64,000 nucleotides of DNA from Calamus simplicifolius. Taxonomy: Eukaryota > Streptophyta > Magnoliopsida > Arecales > Arecaceae. The DNA is taken from the NCBI GenBank assembly GCA_900491605.1, contig UESW01001865.1, positions 189,095 to 253,094 of the forward strand. Direction: 5' to 3'. A program made the translations under genes and the position numbers. This document shows positions 44,211 through 57,190 of the stretch, piece by piece. The notes below the pieces were generated by a model, which worked only from the letters and a program-made list of their open reading frames with translations, made no database searches and had not been told where the DNA came from. Within the stretch, counting starts at the first letter, position 1, and every line of letters begins with the position of its first letter.

Positions 44211-47081
44211 GGAGATCTATCATTCAACAATTCATGCCCCCTCAACCCCGAATCATAAGCAGGCCTCTCATATATGGTAGTCATGTGCCTCTTACTGGGT
44301 ACTTCATTGCCGTGCTGCTGTCAGGTTGCATTCCATTTATATCTCCAATCTGTGGCCGTTGCTTGCTAGAGATGGAGACTATGGATCAGTCTCCATCCCA
44401 ATACTTCCATACATTTGTTCGAGGTATTCAATGGTTGCTCACTTCTACCGGCTTCCAATGGAAGATTTGTTATACTTTTCTGCATAATCTTATCAGTAGA
44501 TGCTCATGATGTCAGCTTTCCCGCTACCAAAAAAGGAACTGGCTGCTGGAACAGGCATTCGTTATTCCATTTGTGCTGGTACTTTAGTTGTTTACATCTT
44601 TCATTATGTTGGAATTAGTTTTATATCTTTTGAGAAATATGTGGGCATGTGCTCTCTTATTTTGGATCATAAAACTTGGGGCCGGACAAAGAATTCATTA
44701 CATATTTTGTTAGTTTATTGCAAAGAAAGAAAAAGAAAGTTCAGTAGAACACATTTCCATGGCTTAAATAAACAAAATTTAGCGCTGCCTTTTGAAATTT
44801 TTTTTTTTTAAAAAAAATTCTTCTAGAGCCTCCTTTCTAACGGTGCACGCATTTAATTGAGGCACCTGATCATCAGTGGTAACAGTAATGTTCATAAATC
44901 TTGCAAATATGACTCCCAACTTTTTGGGGTGCTCAAGAACCCTCCATTCACATTGCTATTTCTATATTTATATGAAATTTTATAAAAATTTCTGCTAATA
45001 AAAATGCCTCTTCAAATGCTATACCTGATATTCATTGTATTTTATCTTAACTGATATTCTAGGCTTGCAAAAAAATTTGCTCAGTATCTCATCTCCTCAT
45101 CCGATCCATATTAGCTCTCATGCAAGGTTGATGAAAAAAATCATAGCAAGTTAGATAAAAGAAACTGAATTAATGGTAACATCCAGTGACCTCTTACATC
45201 ATATTTTGGGACACTCCAAGCAACTCATATTCAACTTCAACAACTCTGCAATTTATCATCTAAAGGAAAAGGAAAGAAGGGAAAGAGAAGAAAAGAAAAT
45301 AGGTGAAAAACAGAGCAGAGAGTTGCGGCGTTCCAAATGAGACTTCTCCATAACATGTCAGGATCTTAAAAATTTCTTTCCAGTTTAGAACACTTGGAAG
45401 CTGGTTACCAGGTGGAACATCACAGTATGTCCTGGGGTTTCAAATTGAGATGCTTAGCAATACATGATGAGAACTGATTCAAGGGTCTGCCCAGCGCCGT
45501 GAAGTGGTCTGAAACAGTTTTGTAATGCCGAAGCCCGTCACATACTATAAAGGTAGGCTGCTCCATGACAACCTATCAGAAGCAATGAATAACTGATCAG
45601 GTGTTAGAAGAGTATATATAACGCTTTGAACTGAATTTGCTGCAAAAGCCACACGCTATGGAAACTAAATCATGATTTTCTGCTGATACCTTTGCACAAT
45701 GCCCTCCAGAGTCCATCAGCTTGAGAAATCCTTGGAAATTTCAAATGCCAGGAAATAGAGAATGCGTGCTTAAAGCCTCAAACATATACCACCACATATC
45801 TGCGATCTAATGAGAGAATCCCCAGTCAGGCCAGTGAGCTCTTCAAGCAATTGGAACATGAATCTGAGTAAAGAAAACAGAAAAGGAAAACAAGCTGGAA
45901 AATAAGGACTCAAGCAAACTGTTGTCCTTATATAATATTGTGATCAGGCCATTAATATATGGATAATGCAAAATGTTACTGACGGATAGAGGAAAGAAAC
46001 TGAGAGTGGACCTAAAGAACAGAAGTAGTAGTGGCTTTGCTGAATCTTCTTCTAGTACTTATACAGTTCCCTCATTCACATGCAAGTGGGGGACGCCAAC
46101 TGTCTTTGGCCAATCAGCTCCCTACTCCTGAAGGCAATGCTCCTTCAAGATCTGGCATATTGTGACATACAATTCCCCAAGCAAGATCAGCAAGCCATAA
46201 CATGAGACTTTAAATAAAGAAAGTGAATAAGGCGATTGTGGATAATGAAGTCCTAAACCTGTACTCAGATGATATTGGTTAAGCACAATCTTAGCTGTTA
46301 TTTCTACAAACTTGTTAATATCCTGAACATTTTGGTTATTAACAAACCTAATCTCATCTGTCCTCAAAAAATTCACTGAATCCCATCAAATTCCTAAATA
46401 AGGCTCCTTCATAGCAGCACATGGAGAGACAAATAAGATGCTAATGCACAGATTGAGCACAAATCAGGCTGTAATTTTTTGTACCAGCCATACACTCACA
46501 AATACATGTGCAAGTATCATTATATTGTATTTCAATGCAATGCCCTCGTAAAGCTGGTTGCGACATAACCTTAGAAATGTAAGTAGGTACAAAGATGGTT
46601 GGATAAAATTGATTAGGTGCAAGATTGCCATCAGATATAAAATGAGATTGCTAAATCATAAAACAAAATACAAACTTGCGGTTAACCTACACATAACACA
46701 GGCCTTCATATACCTAGAGGTAGCATTATATCTTGTACAAGGATCGAATTGTTCTTTAGGTGCAATAGACTACCTTTGGAACTTCAAAAATGTATTGCTA
46801 GCACAAACGATAGAAACTGGATTTTCTTGAATTGGAGATCTGATTGCAGAGAGTTTACTGATGTCTTTAAGCCATAGAAATACGTACTTGATTGAAATAA
46901 GATATTAGGAAGAAAAGAAGAATGGAAGGGCGGATAATACTGTCCTTCATAATCCATCATCCTTGTACATTACTATAATTCGAAATCGTTAATACACAAA
47001 GCAAATGTAATGCATACGAAAACAAAAGCTAATTATATACCTACGAAATTATAAGTAGCAGACATTTGTATGATTTCCTGG
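44211..47081. other. Intergenic DNA between NLR-B and NLR-C
   Basis: Unremarkable AT-rich sequence of the composition of a plant intergenic region. Only short open frames without known motifs. No repeat, LTR or RNA gene was recognised. The right end is 3' flank of NLR-C. Confidence 0.55.
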
Positions 47082-50000
47082 TCAATACATATCAAAGGTA
47101 ACGTGAGCAATATTTGGCCATTCAGGTCCTGTCGCCTTTTGGCATTGTTGCTTCAACCGCAGGCATCCAGAGAAATGCAATTCTTTAAGTGAGGCAGGTA
47201 AGACATTCTTGGGCAATGACGTGATCTCAGGACAGTCGTGCACAGTCAACTTCTTGAGCACAGCAAGGGTAGCCAAATTAGGAGGAAGAAGCTTGAGTTT
47301 GTGGCAATTAGAAAACTTAAGCTCTTGGAGTGAGGTCAGTTGCTGAAGCCACATCCCTGCTCCTTGCTAAAACAAACAAGACTGCAACTGGAAATATTCA
47401 GAATCTGGAGTGCTGGTAGGCTTCCCAAGAGAATCCCTGGATTGTTGACTAGGAGGTCATGATCCATAAGTAGATAATTGAGAGATTGCAAAACCCGTAT
47501 CTTTTGTGGTTGTTGAGGCTGTAAGATATTGCACAACATTGGACATCCTGCGATCTTTAATTTCTTCAGGTTAGTGAGGGCCTGTAAATCCTCTTGGAAA
47601 GTCAGCTTTGGGCAGTCCGAAAGGCATAAATCTTCAAGGGCAGCTAGGTTACACAATGATATGATAGAGATGTCATGTACTGATAATTAGAAATCTCTAA
47701 GAGGGTGAGCAAGGTGAATCTTTGTAGGCATTCAGTTAATGAACTGCCAAGGTCACCACATGAGTTGATTTTGAGCTCTGCAACTGGTAAGTTCAGTCTG
47801 AGGATGGCCAGTTCTGTCAACTTCATACATTGCTTTATGTGGAGTCTCTGGAGGCGAGGAAATAACCAGGGGCCTTCTACTTCTGACCACTCACATTCCC
47901 TCAAGTCTTTTAGTCTCAGATCCTCCAAAGATGGAAACACCTCATCATCTTCGCCATAGAGTTCAACACCATTTTTTTTTTGGTGCAGGCATTGTTTCAA
48001 TATGCAGAGCCCTAAGAAGGGAAAGTTGCCCAAGGGGTGGGAGGATTGTCAGCCAGCCACAAGAACATAGATGAATAGACGTCAGCCAAGTAAAACGTTC
48101 TCTATTCACCAACCAACTTGGAAATATATCACCGTGATAACCTTTGATTCCTTGAGATCACAACAAGGTTCAAGGCCTTCAAGTAGCTCCCCCATTGTTC
48201 TTGGAATGAAGCTCGATTCAGTCCCCATTCCATCCCTTATCTCAAAATAAAGCCGCAATGCATCAAGACATTTTTTTTTCTTTTAGTTTTGCATTCGTGG
48301 CCTCTTCTTTGCTATCAACATTTTCAAGATTCTGAATTAATAGCTGTCCCCGAAGATTTTTCATGTTCTTTAATTCTTCTATCTTGTGAACCTTCTCCTT
48401 TCTAACATGAAATTCCTTTAGTTCTTGAAGACAAATAAGTTTCTCAATCCCAGATATTAGAGACACTGTCTTAGATTCTACACATAAATGACGCAAGCTG
48501 ATCAATTTGTTCATACCTTCAGGTAACCCATTAAAATGACAATGTTGCAAGTTCAGCACCTGTAGATGGGAAAGCTTACAAAATAACTTGGGCAAAATAC
48601 TGATTTTAGTGTTAGAGATATCTAGGTACCGTAGGTGTGACAAGTCACAAATAGCTTCCGGCAGTTTTCGGATTTCTGTACCAGTGTGAGATAAATCCAA
48701 CACTCGCAGGCTTTTTGAGCAACTTAAAATGTCCCTAAGGACCTTATAAAATTCCTTTGTTTCATATTTGCCAAAGAATAGAATAGTTCTCACTTTTTTA
48801 AAGCTGATATCTGTAAATACATCCAATTTGCTAGAATTAATAGTTAGGTGGTACACCGATGATGGAATTTTTTCAATTTCAGTCTCATCATTGACCACAA
48901 AACTATCATCCAAAGAAAGATATACTGCCAATTCTCTGATCACATCAGCCATTATATACTCATTTTCTGATATTTTTTGGAAGAAATTCCTATCGACAAG
49001 TTCGGTGAATATCTGTCTCCCGATTTCTTCTATGCTCATTTCACCCCCAATATTGGGATAGATGAAACCTTGAGCCATCCACATGTGTACCAATCGTTCT
49101 TCTACAAAACTATATCCCTTGGGAAATATGGAACAATAAGCAAAGCATCGCTTCTGATTTGCTTTTAGTTTTTGATAATTTAATCCCAAAGATGGTAGTA
49201 CACGGCCCAAAACAGTTCTCCATTCCCACCATTTACTTTTCAAAATGCTGTTCCATTTAGCTAGAGTCCTTTCGTTGCTTAATTCCTCTCCTAATGCCTT
49301 TCCTGCTGGAGGCAACCCTTGCAAGGTTTTAGATATGTTCATAGCAATTGATTGAAAATTTTTCTTTAGCTGTTCCTCAAGAATCGATTCACTATAAGCA
49401 CATTGTTCTAAAAGTTTCTGATAGTCACCTTCGTTCAGAAGATCTAATTGTACTGGTTCTACAGTTTTCATGGCTTTTGCTACTCTTTGATATTGAGTTG
49501 TTACCAATACAGAGCTTCCCTTTGCTCCACATGCCAAAACTGTTTTCAATTGTCTCCAACAATCTTCGTCCACATCCTGTACGTCATCAAGGACGATCAA
49601 AAACCTCTTGTTCTTTGTCATATTCTCAAGTTTTTTCAAGTTGTACTCCAAACCATCATATATATAACGATTATCCCCTCCTACTATTTTACATGTTTCT
49701 TGATTTTGTGAGAGAATGGACACCAATTTACTTGCAATATTTTTAACATTTTTACCATTAAAACTATCATGGACATCTAACCATGCACTCAATCGAAAAT
49801 GATTTTCTTGACTTTTGCCATGAGATAAAAGCTTCTCATTATTAAAAATATGCATTGCAAGCGTAGTTTTGCCAACGCCCCCTATCCCAACTATGGGAAC
49901 GACAACCAAGCTTGGAGTAGTACTAGTGCCGGCTTCTTCTTTGTAACTCAATAACATGTTTATTATAACATTTGTCTCCTTATTTCGTCCAATCATTTCT

Positions 50001-50469
50001 TGGGGGTTTGGGGAGTACTTATTAATTCTGAATCCAAGATTTTCTTCCATGTGTATATTTAACTCTGGTATACTACGGTCAAGATTTTCAATTATTTTCA
50101 CAAGCATCTTCAAATTGTTGAAATCATCGTCGCCAAAAACCATCCGCTTAGCGAAATTAAAAGCACGCACCTGATTTCCCCTTTTCACATAGTGAATAAG
50201 GGATTTGGATTCCAGACCATCACATACATCTTCTGCTCTAAAAACAGCATCTTTGGCTTGCCTTGCCATGCGATAAGGGACGGGTTCTTGATCAGCCTTG
50301 TCTCAACTGCTTTGATTGCGCCGTCGATGCGTCGAAGAGGGCACTCTAGAGAGACTAGCCAATCCACCATCCCTCGAAACGAGTCGTAGTTCTCCTCTAA
50401 AACAGATATAACCTTGTCTATCACTGGGCTTGCAACCAAATCTGCGGCCGCCAATGCAACCTCCGCCAT
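47082..50469 (-). CDS. NLR-C: CC-NB-ARC-LRR disease-resistance protein, six apparent frameshifts
   Basis: Intracellular immune receptor family. Start MAEVALAAADLVASPVIDKV at 50469 (Rx-like coiled-coil N-terminus). After a frame change near 50270 a 668-residue frame (50269-48263) holds RAEDVCDGLE, the P-loop GIGGVGKTT (residues 128-136), LIVLDDV (kinase 2, about 224-230), GSSVLVTT (251-258), GLPPAGKAL (GLPL box, 318-326), CFAYCSIFPKG (375-385), a degenerate MHD box (MADVIRELA, from 440) and LRRs (SLRVLDLSHTG, LRYLDISNTKI). LRRs continue through further frame changes near 48266, 48155, 47975, 47650 and 47345 to the end at 47082 (GPEWPNIAHVTF). No in-frame stop occurs in the chosen path. Either a recent pseudogene or a working gene with base-calling indels; two shifts lie in runs of 9-10 A. 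Confidence 0.85.
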
Positions 50470-51141
50470 CTCAGAAGAGAATTTTAGGAGAAAAAGTTGG
50501 GCTTTGTTGATTCAAGGAGAAAGACCTTCGGATGCTTCGAGCTCACCTCCCTTCAATTATAACACCGGCTGGCTAGACTTCTGAAGTCAACGGAGTAGGT
50601 ATTGCTGCCACCCACGTGGAACAATTTTATTAATCCATTAATCGTACGCTCCCGTAATGAGCGGGCACGTGTTAAAGTTGATGCGATATCTCAATCGATC
50701 AAATTTTTCTTTATGATCTTATTAGACATCATCAATGACATCATCCGCAAGCAACTGTAGAAAAATCGTGCAAAAATAAATCTAATTATAAAAAATTATT
50801 TTTTTAAATCATTAATATATATTTAATTATTTATAATTATAAAAATATTAAAATTTATAAATTTTAATTAATTATATATAACTATAAAATTATTTAAATG
50901 AAACAAATTTCATAATCAAAAACATGATTACATTTTATTCAACCTAATATATCATAAATTCATAAAAAATTTAAATACATATATTCTTCTAGTAAAGCCA
51001 TATATTATCTTTGCATGAATTATTTTTAAAAATTATTTTTACTATCAATATTATCTCACCTTGTTGCATTTTAATATTAAAAAATATAAAAAATTAAATT
51101 TAATTATAAGCATTTTAAATTATATAATATATTTTTCTCTT

Positions 51142-51144
<3 letters not shown>
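50470..51144. other. Upstream region of NLR-C, then AT-rich DNA
   Basis: The first 250 bp are the presumed 5' UTR and promoter of NLR-C; a weak TATA-like TTATAATTG occurs on the minus strand near 50555. Beyond about 50690 the sequence is strongly AT-rich with no coding potential. Confidence 0.45.

Positions 51145-51208
<64 letters not shown>
51145..51208. repeat. (TA)32 microsatellite
   Basis: 64 bp of uninterrupted TA. Self-complementary, likely length-variable. Confidence 0.97.
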
Positions 51209-51209
<1 letters not shown>

Positions 51210-52609
51210 TACTTTTTATTTTATATGCTAATACTAGAGCATATTTCGCCTTTATCTACATTTTTCTATTGATATTGATTGATCTTGCTGCATCTTAATA
51301 GTTGAGAAAAATGATTTTTTAATTACTAAAAAAATTAAAAAATTTAATAAAATATTAAAGCCTTTAATTGACTAAAATATATTATATAACTAAAAATTTT
51401 AACCTTACTCTTTGTCTTTCTTTGAAAAAGTGAATCATTGTTTTTGATGAATAATTTAAAGTAAAAAATAAATAGCTTCCCACTAAAAAAATTGTTCCCT
51501 AGCTAAATAAACCATCCAAAAAAAGAAAAAAATAAATTTGATCATAATTTAATTATTTAAATAAAATTAAACCATCTAAAAAAATGTAATAGTTTAATCG
51601 GCTAAAAAAATTATAGTTTTAAAAAAGAAAAATGTGCATTTAAAAATTAATAGTTTGACTAAAAATAGTTTATGGCTTAAAAAAATTCTCTATGATAAAA
51701 AAAGAAAAAAATAAAAAAATTAATAGCTTGATTAAAAAAGGTTTCCAGCTCAAAAAAATATTTTTCATGAAAAAAAGAAAATGAGCTAGTTAAAGAAAAA
51801 TTAATAGTTTGATGTTAAAAAAAAGTTTTTGGCTTAAAAACAATGTTCTTTATGAGAAAAAAAAGAATATATTGAAAAAATAAATCGTTTGATATAAAAA
51901 AATTAGTTTCGACTTAAAAAATAATTTTTATAAGAAAAGAGAAAAAGAACAAAAAAAAATTAATAGTTTGATTAGCTTAAAAAAATAAACCAGCTAAAAA
52001 CAATAATAATTTGATCAGCCTGAAAAAAAAAGAAAAAGAATTGGCTAACAAAAATTCATAGTTTATTGTAAGAATAAAGGTTTCCAATAGAAAAAGGGTT
52101 TTCAATAAAAAAAGAAAAAGATTTAGCTAAAAAAATAAATAGTTTAATGTAAAAATGTTTTAGATAGAAAAAAATTGTTCCTATGCTAAAAGAAAAAAGA
52201 TATTGATTAAAAAATTAATAGTTTGATATAAAAAATAGTTTTTGGCCAAACAATTGTTTCTCATAGAAAAAAAGAAAAATTAATAAAAATAGTTAATTTT
52301 TATTAATTGAAAAATTAAATCAGTTAAAAAAATTGATTGGCTAAAAAAATTAATAGTTTGATATAACAAAAATAGTATTCAACTAGAAAAATAACCGATT
52401 AGAGAAATGATCAATGAAAATTAATATTCTTATAAGAAAAGAGAAAAATAACCAGTTATAGAAATGATCAATGAAAATTAATAAAGAAAAAAAGTTTCAC
52501 AATAGAAAAAAATATTTTCTATGGTAGAAAGAAAAGCTAGCTTAAAAATTGATGGTTTGATATAGAAAATAATTTTTGACTAAAAAATGTTTTTCATGAG
52601 AAAGTAGAG
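51209..52609. repeat. A-rich degenerate minisatellite
   Basis: From about 51480 a loose repeat of roughly 60-75 bp, with recurring blocks AATTAATAGTTTGATATAAA, TAGTTTTTGGCT and TTTTTCATGAGAAAAAAAG, continues to the edge of Tat-4. Strong purine (A) bias on the plus strand. No gene. Copies are too diverged to count reliably. Confidence 0.7.
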
Positions 52610-53925
52610 TGATGATGCCCAATCACCTTGAGCTAACATCTTAAGTGTCAATGGATGTGCCGTGAGCTTGCTAGAGGAGCTTCACTTCGGTGCCAAGACC
52701 TGCAAGAAGTCCTAGGGACCAGATATTTCGTAGGGACCCTCTGATGCAGTATCACAGCTGTGAGCTTGAGGAAGCTCGAATGAGAGTTAGGAAGAAGATA
52801 AGAGAATTCTCTAAGTGTTTGCTTTTATGCTCATACCGTGGTCAGGGGTCCCTCTTACCTTTTTTTTTTATCCTTCGAGCCTGTATGGCTTGCTTGATAA
52901 GATTGGAATCTCATGATGAGCCATAACTTTTATAGATAGAATGTCAAAACCGATGGGATCGGATTCATCCCCTCTGATCTGGTGATTGGTACTTCATGGC
53001 AGATAATCACCTTTCGAGGCTTATTTGGCCAGAGTCATTAAATATTCCTGATGACTTTTTGGGCCTCATTGGTTTAGAGAATTGTAGCTTCATGATGGAT
53101 TATGACATTTGGGGCCTCATCTGATTAGAGTCATTAATTTGCCTGATGGGCAATGACCTTTGGGGCCTCATCTGATCAGGGTCATTAATGTTGCCTGATG
53201 GGCAATGACCTTTGAGGCTTCATCTGATCAGGGTCATTAATGTTGCCTGATGGGTGATGACCTTTGGGCCTGTGCTGGAACTGATGGAATTTGTCTTATT
53301 AGACTGATATGGATCAAGGGTGGTTAGTGGGTCTGGCTTTGTCAAAAGTAGAGGCTTGCTTGGGAAGCTGAGGTGACCCTCGAAGATAAGACAAGATAAG
53401 GACCGAGGCCGCCTAGGAGCCGGGGCCGCCTAGGAATCGCCTGTAGATCGGGGCCGACTTGGGGCCGCTTGTAGGCAGGGGCCACCTAGGAATTGCCTGT
53501 AGATCGGACCAACTTAGGGCTTCTTGTAGGCAGGGGCCACCTACGAACCGCCTATAGATCGGGATCGACTTAGGGCTGCTTGTAGGCAGGGGCCGCCTAG
53601 GAACCGCCTGTAGATCGGGACCGGCTTAGGGCTGCTTGTAGGCAGGGGCCACCTAGGAACCGTATGTAGATCGGGACCGACTTGGGGCCGCTTGTAGGCA
53701 GGGGCTGCCTAGGAGCCGAGGCTGCCTAGGAACTGCCTGTAGATCGGGCCAACTTGGGGCCGCTTGTAGGACGGGCTGCTAGGAGCTGGGGCCACCTAGG
53801 AACTACCTGTAGATCAGGGTTGTCTTAGGGCTGCTTGTAGGCTGGGGCCGTCAGTATCCTAACGACTCTCACCGTTGGGTAATTTTTGGCCATTAGTTTA
53901 CATGTGGCTTTTACCAGCCACATCA
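52610..53925 (-). repeat. Tat-4 3' LTR (1316 bp)
   Basis: On the minus strand starts TGATGTGGCTGG after the tract CAGGAGCGGGGGCATA and ends GGGCATCATCA. Its outer 780 bp repeat at 63195-64000. Minus-strand TATA box (TATAAAAG) at 52927-52934. Near 53100-53270 it carries three to four copies of a 53-bp unit with TCATCTGATCAGGGTCATTA. Confidence 0.9.
53395..53855 (-). repeat. Tandem repeats in the Tat-4 LTR, unit about 60 bp
   Basis: Seven to eight copies of a unit with GGCAGGGGCCACCTAGGAAC, CGCCTGTAGATCGGGACCGA and CTTAGGGCTGCTTGTA. In element sense they lie upstream of the TATA box, at the place where the Tat-2 LTR has its own unrelated repeats. Confidence 0.88.
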
Positions 53926-54457
53926 TATGCCCCCGCTCCTGAGTCTTGGCTCTCACATGCGTAGCACTTACCAAGAGAAAGGAGCGTAAACTCTTCTGCT
54001 TTGTTGGGTCTCACGCGCCATAAATTAGCGGGGGGGGCACGTGCCCTTGGAGCAATAAAGTCTCTTTGAAGTCTTTTCATCATTTAAGGGATGGCACTGG
54101 AAGCAATATAGCCTGCAGGAGGATTGAGAAAAATGCCTCACAATCAGCAAGAAAAGATGGGGTGTCATTATTGGATTATTCTTGTCGATGTCCCATCATT
54201 GGGAGTGAATCGCGCCCCTCCAATAACTCGTGGACAGCTGGATGGTAATTCTACCTCTGTGCTTTCGTATGGCATTATAGTGGGTGGGACTTTCAAAAAT
54301 TATGCATAAAGACTATCTCGCCCGCCTCTTCGAGCTTCTTACGCCTCCATTACCTTCCCTGCGCTTTTTTCACCTTCTGAACACTGAGTCTTTGTTTCCA
54401 TTTCTCTGATTCAAGGTTAGTTCCCTTTTGCCTTTCTGTTATTTTCTTTTCATCCTT
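53926..54457. other. Polypurine tract and upstream region of aORF-4
   Basis: The minus-strand polypurine tract is at 53926-53940. The rest precedes the aORF start on the plus strand and should hold its promoter; the only TATA-like candidate is TATGCATAAAG near 54300. No gene. Confidence 0.5.
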
Positions 54458-56834
54458 ATGGATCCTCATTCTGATAAAAAGGGTAAGAGACCTATGGTCG
54501 AACTTTCCAAGAGGAAATCCTTTAGGCACGGTGTCGAGCTCCTGGTTGTATTTCCATTCGCGGTCATTTGGCGACTGTCGCCCAACATCGACTAGGGCCT
54601 CCCTCTTACCACCCAGGGCTTCCTCTTCGGCACCTAGGGTTTCTCCTCGGCTTTCTAGGGCATCATCTCTACCCTCTAGGATTTTGCCTCCACCTTCTAG
54701 GGCATCGTCTCCACCCTCTCCTTCGATATCTCCCCCGATTACGCATTCCAAATCCGCAGGTCCGGGGGAATAACCTCCATCATAATCGCCCAGGACATAA
54801 AGAATCTCAGGGCTCCAATATGAGATACCCAATAGTGTTTGTCTTTCTGCGCCTTGGTAAGGTGACAAGGTAATCTCTGGCCGATCCGATGGGGTTGCCT
54901 TATACGAGGAATTTCTTAAGAGTGGGTTTCGTCTCCTTTCCACCCTTTCTTCCTTAACTTCTTAGATATGTATAACCTCATCCCGACGTAGTTAACTCCA
55001 AACTTTATTCGGATTATCTGCGCCTTTCTAGTGCTTTGCCGTTTTCATGGTGCCCCCGTGAGTCTCCCTATTCTGGGCTTTGTATAAACTCTGAAACCCT
55101 AACAAAAATGGATGGTGGAGCTTTGCCTCTAGGCCCAAAAGAGCTCTCAAACTTGATCTGCCCTCTAGGATTAAGGGATGGAAGTCCCGATTCTTCTATG
55201 TTCATGTGGAGGGAGTGAAAATGACCTGGAGCTATCCCGACACCAGTCCCAATAAGAACTCGATTGTAGAGGAGAGAGACCGAGAGCTTTTTGATGCTTT
55301 GATGTCTTGCATCACCCCCTCCTGTCGAGAGTTGTTATTGGAGGATAACCTCCATGAAGCCAACGCAGAGCCGGCGTCATCATCATCGGTGTCCGGTGAG
55401 CGTTACATTTTTAATTATCTGCTGCAGCCCTCCTTTTTTTTAAAATCATTATCTCCTTGTCCAGCGATGAGGTTTTCTCCCAACTTTTTGGTGGTGGGCC
55501 TTAGAAAAAGGAAAAAGGCCGCCGGCGACACGATGAGCACGGCACCTAAGAAGTCTTGTCGGGAAGAACGGGGTGGGCCACTCCGGCCCTCCGTGGTTCC
55601 ATCCGCGGTCCCCGAGGTCACCTCGGTGGAAGAAATAAGAAGGGGGGATCCCTCTGTCGAAGCATCAGTGGCAGGGGCTCCTCCCATTGAGGTTGAGGCA
55701 GAGCTGTCGAGGGAAGAACCTTTGGCCACCGTCGAACCCGAAGGTGAAGCAGTACCAAAGGTGAGGGTTGAAGCGCCTCCGGTGTGGAAAGTTGGAGATG
55801 ACATCTTCCTGGCCACCCAATCGATGCCAGAGGAAGAGGGGATGCCTCCCGATAGTGTCCCATGCAGCAGTCCGTCCAAGGTCATGGCAATGCGCCGAGG
55901 TCGGCTGGTTGAGCGTCTTCTCAACCGTTCAACCCTCCCCAATTTTTAGGCCGAGCTCCGTCGCCAACCAATTGAGGAGTCTCTTGACACTTTTACCGCT
56001 GCCCTCCATGTAAGTATGCTGACTTTGCTTACTCAGTTGAATATATTCTGCATTCTAACTTATTGGTTCATGCAGATATCCAACGATCTCTTTGTTCTTC
56101 GTGATGCTTGTACCGGGAGCTCCAACAATTGCAGGTGCGCCCAGGGCGAGCTGGCCGCTATCAAGACTCGGGTTGATGAACTGGCCAAAGAATTGACCGA
56201 GGTCAGGACCCAAGAAGCGACGGTGTCTGGCGAACTCCGAGCCACCCAAGAGGAAAGCCATTCCTCTAAGGCTTAGGCCGAGGAGGCTAAAAGAAGGGCC
56301 AGGATTTCGAGGCCAAATTGGTGGAAGCCATGTCAAGGCTTGGGCCAACGGAGGAGAAGTTGAAGGATGCTCTTCTCAAAGTGGATCATGCCAAGAAAAG
56401 GGCAGATACGGCCAAATCCGAAGCCTGAGCCACCGTGGAGAAGCTGGCATCTACCGAGGTGGAAGCTCGAGAAGCTTGGGAAAAGATGACCGCCGCCAAG
56501 GCACAAGTTTAGGAGGTCATGGAGAAATTGACCACCGTCGAGGTTCAGGCCATGGCTAAAGTGGCTATCGTTGAGGTCCAAGCCTTAGAGAAGGTTGCTG
56601 CCACCGAATTTCAGGCTCAGAAGGCCATCGAACTTTAGAAGGGTTCCACAGACTTTGCTGCAGAGTTCAGTAAGGCGGCCCTCAACGCCTATAATCAAGG
56701 CCTCAAAAAGTGTAAGAGGAGGATCTCCCAGATCTATAAAATACGTAGCCTTGAGCACATTTGGCTTGAGGATGAAGATGAAGATTCCGGCGAGTGGCGG
56801 TGCTAAAGACGGGCCAGGACCCGATGAGCTTTAG
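54458..56834 (+). pseudogene. Tat-4 antisense gene (aORF-4), spliced, damaged
   Basis: Start MDPHSDKKGKRPMVELSKRK at 54458. The Transposase_28-like domain is readable near 54905-55080 in shifting frames (LRVGF, HPFF, LDMYNLIPT). Intron 1 is 55396-55464 (69 bp, GT-AG, phase 1) and intron 2 is 56010-56075 (66 bp, GT-AG). Exon 2 begins AMRFSPNFL, as AMKVPTCRLM does in Tat-1, and is acidic with one Gln-to-stop at about 55947. Exon 3 is coiled coil (CAQGELAAIKTRVDELAKEL) with stops and frame changes; the end is acidic (EDEDEDSGEW in one frame) near 56800. Same architecture as the other three aORFs. Confidence 0.72.
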
Positions 56835-57190
56835 GTTTACTTTTATTTTTCTATTTTCAATATTTTGCAATCCAGCTAATATCAGTCTTCTTGTATGAAA
56901 ATGAGATTAATGAGAGAATCTTTAATAGAAAAAATATTTTGTCTGAATTTAAGGAACTTATCTTTTTGTAATGCTTTGGTCTTTTGAGCGACTATATCTT
57001 GGCTTTAGCTTTCGGATTCAACAAGATACGCCTCTATCCTTATGAACATACTTAGAGAGTTGATGATTTGACATGTGGGCTTCATAGGAATATTTAGGTT
57101 CGCATTCGCCTCTTGGGCTTTTGCTGGGGTGTTCCTCGAACGCCGACGCCGGTCATTGCCATGGGCCCAAAGGGTATCATTTCCAAGATC
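56835..57190. other. Tat-4 spacer downstream of aORF-4
   Basis: AT-rich then ordinary sequence, no gene. It would be the 3' UTR of aORF-4. No AATAAA seen. Confidence 0.5.

Noticed and set aside
44156..44811. Overlapping plus-strand frames of 67-117 codons
   Set aside because: No recognisable domain or codon pattern, and no conservation in the paralogous flank near 30.4 kb beyond the first bases.
50700..52600. Centromere-like or replication-origin DNA
   Set aside because: AT-richness alone is no evidence; no regular monomer of satellite length was found.
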